Positions 63,354 through 64,000 of a stretch of DNA of 64,000 nt are shown one piece after another. Position numbers and translations under genes: made by a program. The notes under the pieces were generated by a model. It was given only the letters and a program-made list of their open reading frames with translations, was not told the origin of the DNA and searched no databases. Numbering within the stretch: the stretch's first letter is position 1; each line of letters starts with the position of its first letter. The stretch is from contig NZ_RCTZ02000004.1 of the NCBI RefSeq assembly GCF_003667315.2, forward strand, positions 248,001 through 312,000, in the 5' to 3' direction. The stretch is from Tropicibacter alexandrii (lineage in GTDB: Bacteria > Pseudomonadota > Alphaproteobacteria > Rhodobacterales > Rhodobacteraceae).

Positions 63354-63800
63354 TTACGCCTCGATCGCCGTGATCATGTCGACGCGGGTGCCGTGGCGGC
63401 CGCCCTCGAATTCGGTCGACAGGAAGGCATCGACGATCTCGATGGCCTTGTCCTGATCGATCACGCGCGCGCCCATGGACAGCATGTTGGCGTCATTGTG
63501 GGCGCGGATCATCTCGGCCGAGAAGGTGTCAGAGCAGACGCCGCAGCGGATGCCCTTGACCTTGTTCGCGGCCATCATGATGCCCTGCCCGGTGCCACAC
63601 AGGATGATGCCGAACCGGCAATCGCCCGAGGCGACCTTGTTCGCGGCGGCCTCGCCATGCTGCGGGTAATGCGTGCTTTCCGGGGTCACGGGGCCGATAT
63701 CGACCGGCTCCCAGCCCTTGGCCTTGATATGCTCGGCGATGGCTTGCCGCAGTTCGATGGCGGCATGGTCGCTGGACAGGACGATGCGTGTGTTGGTCAT
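63354..63800 (-). CDS. rpiB: Ribose-5-phosphate isomerase B
   Basis: 148 residues, RpiB/LacAB fold. Seen: IVLSSDHAAIELRQAI, DIGPVTPESTHYPQHGEAAANKV, GIILCGTGQGIMMAANKVKGIRCGVC (catalytic Cys and GTG loop) and MRIAHNDANMLSMGAR-like segment (AHNDANML). Interconverts ribulose 5-phosphate and ribose 5-phosphate; the closely related erythrulose isomerases cannot be excluded. GAGGA upstream of the ATG at 63800. Downstream of a partial gene on the same strand. Confidence 0.93.
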   Translation of the reverse strand: MTNTRIVLSSDHAAIELRQAIAEHIKAKGWEPVDIGPVTPESTHYPQHGEAAANKVASGDCRFGIILCGTGQGIMMAANKVKGIRCGVCSDTFSAEMIRAHNDANMLSMGARVIDQDKAIEIVDAFLSTEFEGGRHGTRVDMITAIEA

Positions 63801-63818
63801 TTCGGGGTCCTCAAAGGG

Positions 63819-64000
63819 TCAGGCGTCGTTGTCCACGGCTTCTTCGCCGGGAAAGCTGTTTTTCTCTGGCGCAGGGGTGCTCTCGGCCTCCGTCACCGGG
63901 ACGAGGAAGGCAAAGTGATCGCGCAGCTTGGTCCATGTCGCCTCGTTGCAGGCGGCCAGCAGGTAGCCGGTTGAATCGCCCAGATATTCGGACCCGTCCA
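63819..64000 (-). CDS. Hypothetical protein, C-terminal part only (runs off right edge)
   Basis: The last 59 residues are visible, including YLGDSTGYLLAACNEATW and an acidic tail ending GEEAVDNDA. No recognisable domain. The stop is 18 bp before the rpiB start and the coding strand is the same, so it is probably the first gene of a small rpiB operon. Confidence 0.6.
   Translation of the reverse strand, partial: DGSEYLGDSTGYLLAACNEATWTKLRDHFAFLVPVTEAESTPAPEKNSFPGEEAVDNDA

Noticed and set aside
1-64000. tRNA, rRNA, IS element, prophage, toxin-antitoxin or restriction genes
   Set aside because: None found on reading; no transposase, integrase, methylase or tRNA cloverleaf was recognised.

Overview
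The window looks like chromosomal DNA of a marine-type alphaproteobacterium of the Rhodobacterales (Roseobacter group). The evidence is very high GC with G/C-rich third codon positions, tight operons with ATGA/TGATG overlaps, alphaproteobacterial SOS boxes (GTTC-N7-GTTC), an iron-sulfur PhrB-type photolyase, a tandem glycine riboswitch before gcvTHP, and two dispersed repeat families. The genus cannot be named from the sequence. There is no rRNA, tRNA, IS element, prophage or CRISPR array. Nearly all genes are core or housekeeping; accessory character is confined to the left end (1-8.5 kb) and the polysaccharide genes at 37-40 kb.

Layout. (1) 1-8.5 kb: a carbohydrate (probably uronide) uptake and breakdown locus. 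It holds an ABC permease and binding protein, an 808-residue alpha/alpha-toroid-like protein overlapping a GH105-type hydrolase, an SsuD-like flavin monooxygenase, and a Gfo/Idh oxidoreductase. Two of its promoter regions share a 19-nt motif. (2) 8.5-14.5 kb: operon argH - small lipoprotein - DUF2834 protein - lysA - TIGR02302 protein. (3) 14.5-20 kb: TlpA-like thioredoxin, small exported proteins, a sterol-desaturase-like enzyme, and the YqiJ/YqiK flotillin pair. (4) 20-22.7 kb: hisC - tyrA - extensin-like lipoprotein. (5) 22.8-28.5 kb: a binding-protein/VWA-like membrane protein and an NAD-salvage unit pncA - hybrid histidine kinase - pncB. (6) 28.6-34.7 kb: Hsp70-like protein, trhO, serB, asparaginase, IalB-like protein, rlmN. 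(7) 34.7-44.4 kb: dgoK-dgoA-gntR with a clear operator, polysaccharide export lipoprotein, PPP phosphatase, sugar transferase, HpaI-type aldolase joined to modABC, and an SDR. (8) 44.4-51 kb: FeS photolyase, an 18-repeat MORN protein, nadE, LRR-like protein, metallopeptidase, thpR. (9) 51-60.5 kb: PfkB kinase, gltX, DUF2254 protein, gamma-glutamylcyclotransferase, Rrf2 regulator, glycine riboswitch, gcvT-gcvH-gcvP. (10) 60.6-64 kb: a two-gene DNA-repair operon (radical SAM protein and DUF4130-UdgX fusion), then rpiB and a partial gene.

The strongest discovery candidate is the radical SAM/UdgX operon. Two GTTC-N7-GTTC boxes lie exactly over its -10 and -35 elements, and the predicted transcript starts at or next to the ATG. 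This predicts a LexA-controlled, leaderless, damage-induced transcript for a repair pair whose radical SAM half has no established reaction. Other notable points are a 26-bp perfect palindrome present four times (two copies supply stop codons of neighbouring genes, one sits inside the gcv operon), a second repeat family of a GC hairpin plus a CCCCGRGGTATTTT arm, a hybrid kinase between pncA and pncB, and the SsuD-like monooxygenase inside a sugar locus.
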